Source: Haematobia irritans
Lineage: Eukaryota; Arthropoda; Insecta; Diptera; Muscidae
Reading direction: 5' to 3'
Assembly: GCF_050003625.1 (NCBI RefSeq)
Contig: NC_134398.1
Location: forward strand, 80,632,003-80,696,002
DNA length: 64,000 nt
Part shown: in pieces, positions 1 to 10,232 of the stretch
How the letters are laid out: each line of letters opens with the position of its first letter
Position numbering within the stretch: position 1 is the first letter of the stretch
The notes under the pieces: generated by a model
The model's input: only the letters and a program-made list of their open reading frames with translations
Told to the model about the DNA's origin: nothing
Database searches by the model: none
Program-made: the position numbers and the translations under genes

Positions 1-102
1 CAATTTGTGTGCACAGCCCTGTTTTTTTGTTGTAGACTTTTAATACATTTTTGCTACCGAAAATTTCGCTAGAGGTGCATACCGGCCATAAACGGTCTCT
101 AT
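1..102. other. Flank of the outer element; no gene seen
   Basis: There is no coding signal here. A stretch at about 58-90 (containing AAAATTTCGCTAGAGGTGCA) reappears inverted near 61500, so even this short flank is repetitive. Confidence 0.4.
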
Positions 103-993
103 AGGTAGGTACTATGTTCGGTTTCCGCAGCGAAATCCCATACAAAACCAAAAATGCGAAAAACTACCGAAATATTTTTTCATTTGTGGTACTTTGGTTT
201 TTTTTTCGAGTTGAAAAACTGACGAAAAGCGCACAGTCCCTAATTAGATCGTGTTAAATCCTTCCATATGTTGAGATTAGTTAGTTTCAAAACATGGCGC
301 CATTTGCAATGTGAATTAAGAAATAATTTATTTATTCAAATGATTTGTGTGAAATTACAATACAAATGTGGTTCGCATTGTTATTTAAAAATGCAATAAG
401 ATCGATCGACAAAATAAAAATAACTTGGAGTGGTATTTTCGTAATAAAGCCACCATCTAGCGGCTCCCTACTACATAATAGAATAGAAATAATGAACATA
501 ACATGAAATTTATAGAAAAGTGTTAACAAAATAAAGTTCTATTTAGTGAATTTCATTTTACAATCGTTTCTTTTTACTGGGTATAGGGATAATAAACACA
601 AATGCTGGCCGTGCATCGTAATTATAAAGAAGGCAGTGCGATTGATGTTGCAGTACTATGGTAGCTACGAATGGAATCACAAGAATAAATTGCTATGTTC
701 CAAAAATAAAATGCAAAAATTAATTGTGCATATATCTTGCATTTTATCGATTCAAAACACTGGTTGAATTTTATAACGTGATTGAAATAGTTATAAAATT
801 TTACATTGGGAGAGTGTAACAAGAAACATTCTTCAGTAAACCAGCCACTTTGCATCTCAATGTATTAATTTCAGTCAACGAAGAGTTCCTGGTATAGAAC
901 ACTAACATCCCTTTGTGACGAATTATCTTGCGAAATATAAGTCGGGAACAGTGACTTTTGCTTAGGAACTACCCTTGAACGTGAGTTATAGGC

Positions 994-1305
994 TTATGTT
1001 GATTGCACAAAAAGTTTCAATTTGACTATAGCTATTGTATGGTGTACGTGTTTTAACTGGTCACCCCATGATGTTGTTCCCCCCGAGGTAACAACATTGG
1101 CAAATGAAATGGCGTTATTATCCTTTGTGGGAACCGTGGTGGTGACCACTGGATTTGAAATTGCTAGTGAGGCGTCAACAGCATGGGCATAAGTACACTC
1201 TTGTCCGCTGGTATTGCAATGCGATTGTGTAGATATTGTGGACACCAATGAATTAAGTTTGTTGATGAATGAGTCCATTGCTGCGCATGATGTAAAAGTT
1301 AGCAT
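994..1305 (-). CDS. Small ORF inside the outer element, unrecognised
   Basis: An open frame of 103 codons begins MLTFTSCAAMDSF and is rich in Ser, Thr, Val and His. I recognise no family. It lies in the orientation in which the outer element reads from its 4569 end, in the part missing from the shorter derivative at 5986-6886. It could be a remnant of an accessory gene or a chance ORF; a chance ORF is the safer reading. Confidence 0.15.
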   Translation of the reverse strand: MLTFTSCAAMDSFINKLNSLVSTISTQSHCNTSGQECTYAHAVDASLAISNPVVTTTVPTKDNNAISFANVVTSGGTTSWGDQLKHVHHTIAIVKLKLFVQST

Positions 1306-1661
1306 AACACCGGAATTATATGTTTGTTAGATGGGCGTTACAAATTGACGGTATCCATTTGGAAAAGCTGAAGAAGACGACAATGTACCACATGTCGTTA
1401 AAGCTGTTGCCGAATGTGGTAAGACACCAGGGCGGTTACTATGTAACTCGATTCGAAAGTCTGAACAGCTCGAAAGTTGTATTCGATCCGAATTTATAGT
1501 CTTACCATGTAAGAGTTTTGAATCGAGTGAAAAGTGCTGTCACTAATTCTTAACATTTTTGGCAGTACTTTCGAATGTTTTATTCAGAGTTGGCTACATC
1601 TATTACATGAAACGTCAAAACAATTAAAATAAAAAGTAAATAATATTTGTTCGTTACAAAA

Positions 1662-2911
1662 ATGGATTCGGTTGCCCTTTGGATGGAAAATGAAGATGAG
1701 CGAATGGAACGCAGAATCTTACGCGATGGTGTAGATTTTATGCAATTAACGGATGCAATGTAAGTACCAACGTGTTATGTATGTTGTTCGTGAGTTTATA
1801 CTTATATTTATAGGTTTGTGCGAAATTTCCGGCTTAACAAAGAAGCTTTTAACTATGTGTTGGAGAGCATTAGATCACAGCTGCCAACAACACAGAGATC
1901 GACTGGTGTAACACCTGAAATTAAATTAGGTGTTACACTTAAGTTTCTTGGTCAAGGTGGGTACCAACACCAAATCGGTCAAGACCGTTTTGCTGGCTTG
2001 GCACAACAAACTGTGTCAAACTGCATCAAAGAAGTGTGTAATGCTATAGAGAATGTATTGTGTCCCAAACATATAAATTTCCTTATGAACGATGATGAAA
2101 AACGAGCAACTAAAAATTCGTTTTATGTCATGTCCGGAATTCCAGGGATAATAGGAGCTGTTGATGGTACTCACATTCAAATGGTCAGACCATCTAAAAA
2201 CGAGCACTTGTTTTTCAACCGGAAACTTAAGCACAGCATAAATGCAATGGTGGTAAGTATGTTCCAATATAAATTGTTGTTTTAATCATCCCACCTTTTA
2301 CTACCATGTTCTTTGCTATTTAAGATATGCGATCATACTATGCGCATAAGATCAGTGAATGGATGTTATGGAGGAGCATCGCACGACTCTCACGTTTGGA
2401 GCCTGTCGGACGAACGTCAGTTTTTGAAGGATGCATTTATTAATGGAGACAAATCGTCGTGGATAATAGGCAATTTGATTATTTTAATGTTATTTATCAT
2501 TTATTTAAGATGCATTTTATTCTAGGAGACTCTGGATATCCATTAGAGCCATGGATCCTCACTCCGTACAGGACCGCTAATGATCATTCTGCGGAGAGCA
2601 GATTTAACAAACAGTTTTGTAAGGCAAGATCAATTATTGAACGTGTGTTTGGTGTTCTGAAGGGAAGATTTCGATGTTTGCTTGCAGCTCGAGAATTGCA
2701 TTATGCACCGAAAATGGTCACAAAAATATTGAATGTATGCTGTGCATTACACAATATTTGTTTAGAACATAATGTCGAACTACCACCAGAAATACCGATT
2801 AATGTGGAACAAATGGAACCGACCTCAACAGCTGTTCCAGCTTCTGAAGACAGAAATCAGTTCTTAACCATAGCCCAATCTCTAAGAAATCAAATAAAAA
2901 ACAATCTATAA
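1662..2911 (+). CDS. Harbinger DDE transposase (HARBI1-like), 4 exons
   Basis: Proposed exons are 1662-1759, 1814-2252, 2325-2469 and 2526-2911, giving 355 residues, the usual length for HARBI1-like nucleases. The first two introns are GT-AG with GTAAGT donors; the third (2470-2525) needs a GC donor or has lost its GT. The DDE catalytic residues are all visible: Asp150 in GAVDGTHI, Asp229 in GDSGYPLEPW and Glu266 in SIIERVFGVLKGRF. Residues about 36-135 form the helical N-terminal part (QQTVSNCIKEVCNAI), and the C-terminal tail is acidic and Pro-rich. The start at 1662 (context CAAAAATGG) gives an in-frame first exon ending in AT|G. In the family this protein cuts and joins DNA after being brought to the nucleus and to the element ends by its Myb-like partner. 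No frameshift or stop is seen. Confidence 0.9.
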
Positions 2912-2994
2912 CATAGTAATTCATTTATTTAGTAATTCATAGATTTACAAAGTAATAAGAAACTTAAATACTAGACAACGGTAGATTATATATG

Positions 2995-3909
2995 TTATTG
3001 ATAGCGGCTTCTTTCAATTTCTAGCATATCTCTCTTTAATTCGAGCTTTGCTAGTTTTAGTTTTTGGTTTTCCACACTCAATTTCATTTCGTGCTCGAAT
3101 TTTCTTTTTTTAAGTTTATAATTTTTTTCTTCTACGTCCACTTGCCTTTTTTTGTATTTAACTAAAGACTTTAAATTACTATTTACTTCTTCTAGAAGTA
3201 ATATGGAGTGCTTGTGGTAGTCCATTTGTCCATTCACCTGCTTTTCTAGCAATGCCTGTTTTTTTGGAGGAGCACGATTCAAAGAAAATTGTGTTGTGTT
3301 GGCTGTACGAGATGATGAACAACGCGGTGGGGACACTAAAGCATCCGTCTCACTCGGATTATTTATGATGGAGTTGAGCATATTTGCGACGATTTCCTCG
3401 GTGTCCTTACTGCTTGTGGCCGTACTAGTGTCATCGCTGGTTGGGGGGGTACTATTATTAATCCCAAATTTTCGGACTCCACTCATACCGTCTACCGCCT
3501 TCTGCATATCCAGCAACTCTATGACACCTTCTTCTAGCGCCGTGAACGAACACAATTTTGCTGGTCCTCCGCCTGTGCCCGAAAAATTATTTCGATTCTT
3601 TCGCAGTTTGGCCTTAAGATGGGTCTTGTGATCTGCCCAAACCTAAAAAGAAATAATTAATTTCCATTTATGGGCAAACTATCATTTGCATACCTTTTTC
3701 CAACCGACCACTTCCCGCATTGGTGGACCGGCTGCATTTAGCTCTTCTGTCAATCGAGACCATAAATTATTGGTGGCTTGTTTGGCTTCCGGAGCTTTGA
3801 TGTAACCCTTAGCCAACTGCGGATGCTCCTTCATAAAATTTAGCATTATCTCAAACTGTCTTTGTTTGGTGTTTACATTTTTTGTTGGATTTTCCCTATT
3901 AAAAAACAT
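2995..3909 (-). CDS. Harbinger Myb/SANT-like DNA-binding partner
   Basis: Two exons, 3909-3694 and 3642-2995, are joined in phase 0 by a 51-bp GT-AG intron, giving 287 residues. Residues about 15-90 form a trihelix Myb/SANT-like domain with spaced tryptophans (Trp50 in NNLWSRLTEEL, Trp70 and Trp74 in GWKKVWADHK), of the kind annotated in zeste-like and Harbinger regulatory proteins. The middle is Ser/Thr-rich. The last 60 residues are a strongly charged Lys/Glu coiled coil (KKRKFEHEMKLSVENQKLKL). Known partners bind transposon ends and carry the transposase into the nucleus. A further 5' intron is possible: a donor near 3961 and an acceptor near 3898 would create a start split across the junction, giving MENPTK instead of MFFNRENPTK. 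It converges on the transposase, with 83 bp between stop codons. Confidence 0.8.
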
Positions 3910-4761
3910 TTTTATAAATATTAATCTACTGATATATATATAAATTTAACAAATACTTACATTTTTACGCGTTTGGTGCCAATAATTTAATATTTTAATT
4001 TTTTCCGTTAATATAATATTAAACGAGTACAAATGTTTACTTTCGAGCGACTTTGACATCTAAATTCGAAGTACATGGTGATGCACATACGAAAGTAGAG
4101 TATGAATATCCGATAATCGGATGTGGCAACTCGAAAGTAGCAAATGTATTTGCCAATTCGAGTTAGTTGGTAGGAAAAATCCGTTTTCGTAACATTTAAC
4201 TTTCGAATCGAGTTACATAGTAACCCCCCAGGAGTAGAGCGGCTAGCGTTATATTCTTAACAATTATTAGTGTCCAGTGATGTGTGAGGTTTGGTTGCAA
4301 AACAATTTAAAAACTGGTAGAAAAAACTTTTCAAAACAATTATCATGAATGCGTGTGTGTAAACAATCTAATCGGCTGCTGCGTATCCATATGTAATAAT
4401 TTTATGACGTTTGGCGATGTTGTCAATTAAATTTCGGAGAAATAAACGCGACAAATTTCCAAAATGGCTGTTTTCTTCCTTCGAAATCTATTGTCAACAC
4501 TCTCATTTTTCAACGCGAAAGAATGATTTAGGGACTTTTTTTTCGTGCCAATAAACATAGTACCTACCTTATGGCGGTTATAAAGAAAAAATAGATCGAT
4601 ATAATTAACTTTTATCACATATTTACAATAAAAGCTTTAATCATATTATCACTTATTAAGTTTTTCGTATTTATAAATGCATTTTTCCACAAAACGAAAG
4701 GTCTTTACCAAGTGAGTGGTTTTGACATTTCAGTTCGTCAAAATGCGAACGAATCGAGTTA

Positions 4762-5003
4762 TGCGCTTTACAGACTATCAGTTATTCTGGATGGAATGTC
4801 GGTGTTTGTATAGAATCTTACAGTGTGTCGGATCGATACGACTTGTCGGCGATGACTAAATAATCAGTAAATGTGTTATCGATCCCATAAACATGCAGCA
4901 GTATCGATTATGCCTTCGGACTTAACTTATAATGTGCACAATATATGGGATATGTTCGACACGAGCACTGTCGTCCGGAATAACTGATAATCTGTAAAGC
5001 GCA
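4762..5003 (+). mobile_element. 242-bp MITE, family B copy 1
   Basis: The inverted ends are long: TGCGCTTTACAGACTATCAG at the left and the complement ending GTAAAGCGCA at 5003. TTA flanks both sides (4759-4761, 5004-5006). The interior is non-coding. A second copy of exactly the same length lies at 5675-5916 and differs at only about a dozen sites. Confidence 0.88.
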
Positions 5004-5207
5004 TTATACAAGTAGGCTTGCCAGATTTCAAATTGGCAACACCAGTATATTTTCATTTTAGCAATAAAAACACAAAAACATAACCAATTCAACAATAAAC
5101 ATTAAATGAATAAAATTAAATGAATTTTTCGAACGATTATAGCCAGTTTTATTTTTCCGCAAGTGAAATCGGAGGTCAATTATTTAGTCATCGCCGACAA
5201 GTCGTAA
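5004..5207. other. Spacer with a fragment of MITE family B
   Basis: No gene is seen. Bases about 5173-5204 are the reverse complement of the middle of family B (ACGACTTGTCGGCGATGAC). They stop exactly where element C begins, so C inserted into or beside an older B copy. Confidence 0.6.
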
Positions 5208-5671
5208 AGGGCACCTTATACGGTCGGATAAACCCTGCGACACAACACGTTGCGGCGACAAATCCGGTAGTATAAGGCCATGTTCGCGTGTTGCGGGGAC
5301 GTGTTGGCATAAAATCAAAACAACTTTGATTTTTTCCGGTTGGGAGGCACAAATCTTCACGTGTAAGGAGATGTTAGCCAAACATTAGCAAAAACAAATT
5401 TATTTTCATAATTTAAACAAGCATTTCTGCAATGAAATTAATGACGGATCGCTAATTCGGCTTGGAATTTTTATTGTGTTCTCCATTTTTACTAAAAAAT
5501 GGCTTTACACCTAACTTTTCGTCCATCTTCATTGTTTGTGTTTATGCTTCTTCTTATTTCTTCATGTTGTTATCATAATTGTTCGTGCAGTGTGAGGGTA
5601 AAACTTAAACGAACACAAAACAAATAGGCGAACCTCTGTCGTAGTGTTTATCCGACCGTCTAAGGTCCGCT
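5208..5671 (+). mobile_element. 464-bp MITE, family C
   Basis: The ends are inverted: AGGGCACCTTATACGGTCGG at 5208 and, read from the right end, AGCGGACCTTAGACGGTCGG. TAA flanks both sides (5205-5207 and 5672-5674). There is no coding frame. The right-hand TAA is also the left duplication of the next element. Confidence 0.85.
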
Positions 5672-5674
5672 TAA

Positions 5675-5916
5675 TGCGCTTTACAGACCATCAGTTATTC
5701 CGGACGGAATGTCGGTGTTTGTAAAGAATCTTACAGTGTGTCGGATCGATACGACTTGTCGGCGATGACTAAATAATCGGTAAATGTGTTATCGATCCCA
5801 TAAACATGCAGCAGTATCGATTATGCCTTCAGACTTAACTTATAATGTGCACAATATATGGGATATGTTCGACACGATCACTGTCGTCCGGAATAACTGA
5901 TAGTTTGTAAAGCGCA
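5675..5916 (+). mobile_element. 242-bp MITE, family B copy 2
   Basis: It has the same inverted ends and internal sequence as 4762-5003. TAA flanks it at 5672-5674 and 5917-5919, and the left TAA is shared with element C. Confidence 0.88.
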
Positions 5917-5919
5917 TAA

Positions 5920-5976
5920 GATTCTTTACAAACACCGACATTCCGTCCGGAATAACTGATAGTCTGTAAAGCGCAT
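5920..5976 (-). repeat. Solo terminal fragment of MITE family B
   Basis: These 57 bases are the reverse complement of the first part of family B (ending TAAAGCGCA) and directly follow copy 2. They are followed by TAA, so this is the broken end of another copy. Confidence 0.75.
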
Positions 5977-5985
5977 AACATGTTA

Positions 5986-6886
5986 AGGCCGGTACTCTGT
6001 TTGTTGGTGCGAAAAAAGTTCCCCTAAATCATTGTTTCGCGTTGAAAAATGATAGTGTTGACAATATATTTTGAGGGGGAAAAAACAGCCATTTTGGGAT
6101 TTTTTTGCGTTTATTTCGTCGAAATGTATTGACAACATCGCAGACTGTCACGAAATGATTACATATACATACGCAACTAGTTGCTCGATTTACACACACT
6201 CGCATACAAAATAAATAATTTGAAAAAGAAGAAGCAGGCGAAGTTATTTTACAAATATCTTTGGAATTAAAAAACTAATTTTACAGTGCTGCATTTTATT
6301 TTTTGGAACATAGCAATTAATTCTTGTGATTCCATTCATTGCTACCTCGGTACTATACATGTTGCTTGAAGTGCTAATGCTTGTTTGGAACATCAATTGC
6401 TGTGCCTCCTGTTGTTTCAATTATGTTTTGTGTTTATTATCCCGATGCCCAGTACAAATGAAACGATTGTAAAATATAATTCACCAAATAAAGCTTTTAT
6501 TTTGTTAACATTTGTGTTTAAATTTCATATTATATAAATTATTTATATTCTACCATATAGTAGGGAGCGGCTAGATGTTGGTTGCTAGTTTATTATGGAA
6601 ATACAACTCCATGTTAGTTTTATCAATCATCAGATTACATTTTTAAATAATAATCAGATCCACTTTTGTGTTATAAATTCACAAAAATCAGTTTAATAAA
6701 TAAATTATTTCTTAATTCACATTGCAAATGGCGCCATGTTATGAAAATACTGAATACGCGAGTTACGTCAGTTTTTCAACTCGAAAAAAAAACAAAGTAC
6801 CACAAATGGAAAAAATTTCGCTAGTTTTTCGCATGTTTTGGTTTTGTATGGAGTTTCAACGCGAAAACCGAACAGAGTACCGGCCT
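5986..6886 (+). mobile_element. 901-bp deletion derivative of the outer element
   Basis: The ends are AGGCCGGTACTCTGTTTG and the complement ending GTACCGGCCT. TTA flanks both sides (5983-5985, 6887-6889). Much of both arms matches 103-850 and 4380-4569 in inverted orientation. There is no open frame of note. Confidence 0.85.
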
Positions 6887-7027
6887 TTATTGAGAATCAA
6901 CGCAGCAGTTCTGATTTAGGTGCTTCTATAAAGCATTGCAGACCAATAATACAAGCATTGGAAAAATACTTGTATTCAAATTGTTTTCAAATATAATAAT
7001 TGGCTTCGAATTAAATTTGCTGTATTA

Positions 7028-7246
7028 AGGTATGTACTATGTTTAGTTTTCGAGTTGAAAATCACTTTATTTTCGCGATTACTTTTCCTGAAATAATCAA
7101 AATTATAAATGAAAACAAACACATTCCCGTAAAGTCATGCCGAAATCTATAGGAACAAGAAATTGCGCATCAATTGAGTTAATTTATCTGTTTTAATAAA
7201 ATAAGCGTGAAAATTCCAACTCGAAAAGCGAATATAATACTTACCT
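7028..7246 (+). mobile_element. MITE family A copy 1 (219 bp)
   Basis: It starts AGGTATGTACTATGTTTAG after TTA and ends in the inverted form (..ATACTTACCT) before CTA. The interior matches 7538-7771 in reverse orientation. The end motif is shared with the larger elements at 103-4569 and 5986-6886, so these form one TIR superfamily. Confidence 0.8.
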
Positions 7247-7287
7247 CTATAGTTATTTTCCTTTAGTATCCTGTCAACAATTTTTTA

Positions 7288-7432
7288 ATTCCCCCACCAC
7301 GTCAAAAACAGTCGTATCCGATATCCAAAACTTGTCGCAAAAGTGCAGTCACTACTGAGAAGTTGTACCACGACAAGTTACTACAAAAAAGTATCGCATG
7401 AGCGCAATAATTAGGTGCCTTTTTAGAGAAAT
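7288..7432 (-). repeat. Fragment of the CCCTGCCA element (family D)
   Basis: This is the reverse complement of the right part of family D (compare 8480-8640): ACGTCAAAAACAGTCGTATC and GAGAAGTTGTACCACG can be matched. No ends are preserved. Confidence 0.65.
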
Positions 7433-7537
7433 TTAGAACGACACCAAACTATTAGAAAAGGTGCATTTTAATACCTCATACACATTACACTTCCAAAATC
7501 CACTTTAGCTAAATTTCAACTGTAATTTTCCTTATAA

Positions 7538-7771
7538 AGGTAAGTACTATGTTCTCTTTTCGCGTTGAAATTTTCGCGGTTACTTTACTAAAACAGTTCA
7601 ATATAAAGCAGATAGATTAACTCAATTGATGTGCAATTTCTTGTTCCTCTAGATTTCGGCAAGACTTTACAGGAATATGTCTGCTTTCATTTATAATTTT
7701 GATTATTTCAGGAAAAGTAATTGCGAAAATAAAATGATTTTCAACTCGAAAACAGAACATAGTACATACCT
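7538..7771 (-). mobile_element. MITE family A copy 2 (234 bp)
   Basis: Inverted ends are AGGTAAGTACTATGTTC and the complement ending ACATACCT. TAA flanks both sides (7535-7537, 7772-7774). The sequence is the reverse complement of 7028-7246 with moderate divergence. Confidence 0.85.
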
Positions 7772-7870
7772 TAAAAAAGAGATTTCAAATCAACTTTTAG
7801 TAGATTTCGAGTCTAATATGAAAGTGGTATAAGATAGTTGTAACAGAATCATTGAGATCAAGTATAATAT

Positions 7871-8656
7871 CCCTGCCAGCATTTCAAAGTTCCATTTCGT
7901 CCTCATCGCTACCACAGACTCTTATGTGACATTGTAACAATCGCCAACTGTGATAGTATTTTGCCATCACTATTCGCATGAAAGTATTTTGCCATCACTA
8001 TTGTTACAAGAGCCATTTTATATTTTGTGAAACACCAAGCACAACTAGCTTCTTATAATTTATTTAAATAAAAACGATAATGAAGTGCTGAAAACATGGT
8101 TATTTCGATTAAAATTGTGAAAGGTATATTGGTGAACAATTTTTGACTTTCCAAATGGAATAAAGTGATAGTTTTTCAAATATTTTTCCAGACAGGCTGC
8201 CTCCATTGGGAATAAAAGCACTGGCTGATAGACGCTACAACATGTAACTTGCAACTTGAAACTCAACTTCAATCTTTTATTAATGCATAAAAATATGTTA
8301 AATGTGATGTGATAGTCGTATAAATGTTATATTTATGAGAATTTATAAATGTTTAATAAAATTAATAATCATCTAAACAATCGTGTTTTACTTGACCACA
8401 ATGATTCTTTTACAACTATCTTAAAATTCACTTTCTCTGATTGTTTGAAGGGGCTCTTATTGGCGTCTTTCTAAATGTATCCAGATGGGCACCTAATAAT
8501 TGCACTCATGCGATACTTTTTTGTAGTAACTTGGCGTTGTACAACTTCTCAATAGTGACGGCGCTTTTCCGAGGAGTTTTGGATATCGTATACGACTGTT
8601 TTCGACGTAGTGGGGATTCTCAGAAGCGCCCCCAAATTCAACAAATGTTGGCAGGG
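7871..8656 (+). mobile_element. Non-autonomous element, family D copy 1 (786 bp)
   Basis: It is bounded by CCCTGCCAGCATTT at 7871 and AAATGTTGGCAGGG at 8656, imperfect inverted ends of about 14 bp. There is no transposase; a 79-codon frame at 8441-8680 runs past the end and looks accidental. The interior matches 8815-9595 almost throughout. I see no clear target duplication, so the superfamily is not assigned. Confidence 0.75.
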
Positions 8657-9690
8657 TACGATTGTTTAGATGTTTCTTAATTTGAATAACAATTTATAAA
8701 TTATTCTAGGTATAATACGAATAAAAACACCTTAAAAAGGAATTTTGTTGATTTATAATTTGCTATTCTGCTATATTCGGCTGAAGTCCCAGCGTCTATC
8801 AGTTTTTATTCTTTCCCTGCCAGCATTTCAATGTTCCATTTCATCCTCATCGCTACCACAGACTCGTAAGTGACACTGCAACAGTCGCCAACTGTGATAG
8901 TATTTTGCCATCCCTATTCGCATGAAAGTATTTTGCCATCACTATTGTTACAAGAGCCATTTTATATTTTGTGAAACACCAAGCGCAACTGGCTTATAAT
9001 TTATTTCAATGAAAACGAAAATAAAGTGCTGAAAACATAGTTATTACGCTTAATATTGTGAAAAGTAAATTGGTGAACAATTGTTGACTTTCCAAATGGA
9101 ATAAAGTGATAGTTTTTCAAATATTTTTCCAGACACGCTGCCTCCATTGGGAATAAAAGTACTGGCAGATAGACGCTACAACATTTAACTTACAACTTGT
9201 AAATCAACATCAATCTCTTATTAATGCATAAAAATGTGTTAAATGTGATGTGATAGCCTATAAATGTTATATTTATGAGAATTTATAAATGTTTCATAAA
9301 ATTAATAAACATCTAAACAATCGTGTTTTACTTGACCACAATGATTCTTTTACAACTATCTTAAAATGCACTTTGTCTGATTGTTTGAAGGGGCTCTTAT
9401 TGGCGTCCTTCTAAATGTATCCAGAAGGGCTCCTAATAATTGCACTCATGCGATTCTTTTTTGCAGTAACTTGGCGTGGTACAACTTCTCAATAGTGACG
9501 GCGTTTTCCGAGGAGTTTTGGATATCGTATACGACTGTTTTCGACGTAGTGGGGATTCTCTGAAGCGCCCCCAAATTCAAAAAATGTTGGCAGGGTTATG
9601 GAGCCAGCGTGTCTGGAAAAATATCTGAAAAAATATAATTTGGAAAGTTGAAAATTGTTCACCAAAGCATTTCAAAATTCAAAATTACCC
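8657..9690 (-). mobile_element. Older family D copy in reverse, interrupted by copy 2
   Basis: Bases 8657-8814 and 9596-9680 together read as one reverse-oriented family D piece. For example GCGTCTATCAG at about 8790 and GTCTGGAAAAATATCTG at about 9610 are contiguous in other copies. The intact copy 8815-9595 splits it. Confidence 0.6.
8815..9595 (+). mobile_element. Family D copy 2 (781 bp), nested in family D
   Basis: It has the same CCCTGCCAGCATTTCAA start and ATGTTGGCAGGG end as copy 1. Small indels separate the two. It lies inside a reverse-oriented older copy of its own family. Confidence 0.75.
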
Positions 9691-9703
9691 ACATGGTAAG
9701 ATA

Positions 9704-10212
9704 ACAGGTTGGCTGGTAAGTCCCCGGTCTGACACATAGATGGCATCGCTAGTATTAAATGCATATTATTTTTATATAGTACCAACCTTCAAATGATTCG
9801 TGTCAAAATTTGAGGTCTGTAAGTCAATTAGTTTGTGAGATAGAGCGTCTTTTGTGAAGCAACTTTTGTTATTTTGAAAAAAATGGAATAAAGGAATTTC
9901 GTGTTTTGATAAAATTGGGCTTCGAATTGCTTCCCCAACCAACGTATTCTCCAGATCTGGCCCCAGCGACTTTTTCTTGTTCTCAGACCTCAAAAGGATG
10001 ATCGCAGGGAAAAAATTTGGCTGCAATGAAGAGGTGATTGCCGAAACTGAGGCCTATTTTGAGGCAAAACCGAAGGAGTACTACCAGAATGGTATCGAAA
10101 AATTATAATCGTTGTATCGCTCTTGAAGGGAACTATGTTGAATAATAAACACGAATTTTGACAAAAAAATGTGCTTTTCTTTGTTAGACTGGTGACTTAT
10201 CAGCCAACCTGT
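9704..10212 (+). mobile_element. Himar1-like mariner, internal-deletion derivative
   Basis: The 27-bp-type ends ACAGGTTGGCTGGTAAGT and the complement ending CCAACCTGT are present, with TA on each side (9702-9703, 10213-10214). After the start region (ATGGAATAAAGGAATTTCG) the coding sequence jumps at about 9918 to the third-Asp region (TCTCCAGATCTGGCCCCAG) and runs to the normal 3' end, leaving 509 bp. No functional transposase is possible, but both ends are intact, so it could respond to a transposase supplied elsewhere. The retained parts match the longer copy at 17087-18222 closely. Confidence 0.92.
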
Positions 10213-10232
10213 TATGTCAGGTCTGAAACATA

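Larger units (their letters stand above)
1431..4228 (+). mobile_element. Complete PIF/Harbinger DNA transposon (2798 bp)
   Basis: Inverted ends are GGCGGTTACTATGTAACTCG.. at 1431 and the complement at 4201-4228. They match over about 28 bp apart from one base (GGCGG versus GGGGG). A CAG triplet flanks each side (1428-1430 and 4229-4231), a 3-bp target duplication as expected for this superfamily. Inside are two convergent genes: a DDE transposase on the plus strand and a Myb/SANT-like protein on the minus strand, the standard Harbinger pair. Both read without internal stops after splicing of short introns. The element sits inside the non-autonomous element 103-4569. It may be autonomous; activity is not shown by sequence alone. 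Confidence 0.93.
103..4569 (-). mobile_element. Long non-autonomous TIR element, split by Harbinger
   Basis: The ends are inverted: AGGTAGGTACTATGTT at 103 and its complement ending at 4569. The flanking triplets TAT (100-102 and 4570-4572) look like a 3-bp target duplication. Without the Harbinger insertion (1431-4228 plus one CAG) the element is about 1.67 kb. Its arms match the 901-bp element at 5986-6886 in opposite orientation, for example the shared stretch around 290-340 and 6700-6740, so the shorter one is probably an internal-deletion derivative. I see no transposase of its own. A PIF/Harbinger-like affiliation is inferred from the 3-bp duplication and the GGTACTATGT end, which resembles the GGTTACTATGT in the resident Harbinger. 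Confidence 0.75.

Noticed and set aside
9772..10026. Minus-strand frame beginning MQPNFFPAIILL
   Set aside because: It is antisense to the 3' part of the mariner gene; the same antisense frame appears at 17904-18149 in the other copy.
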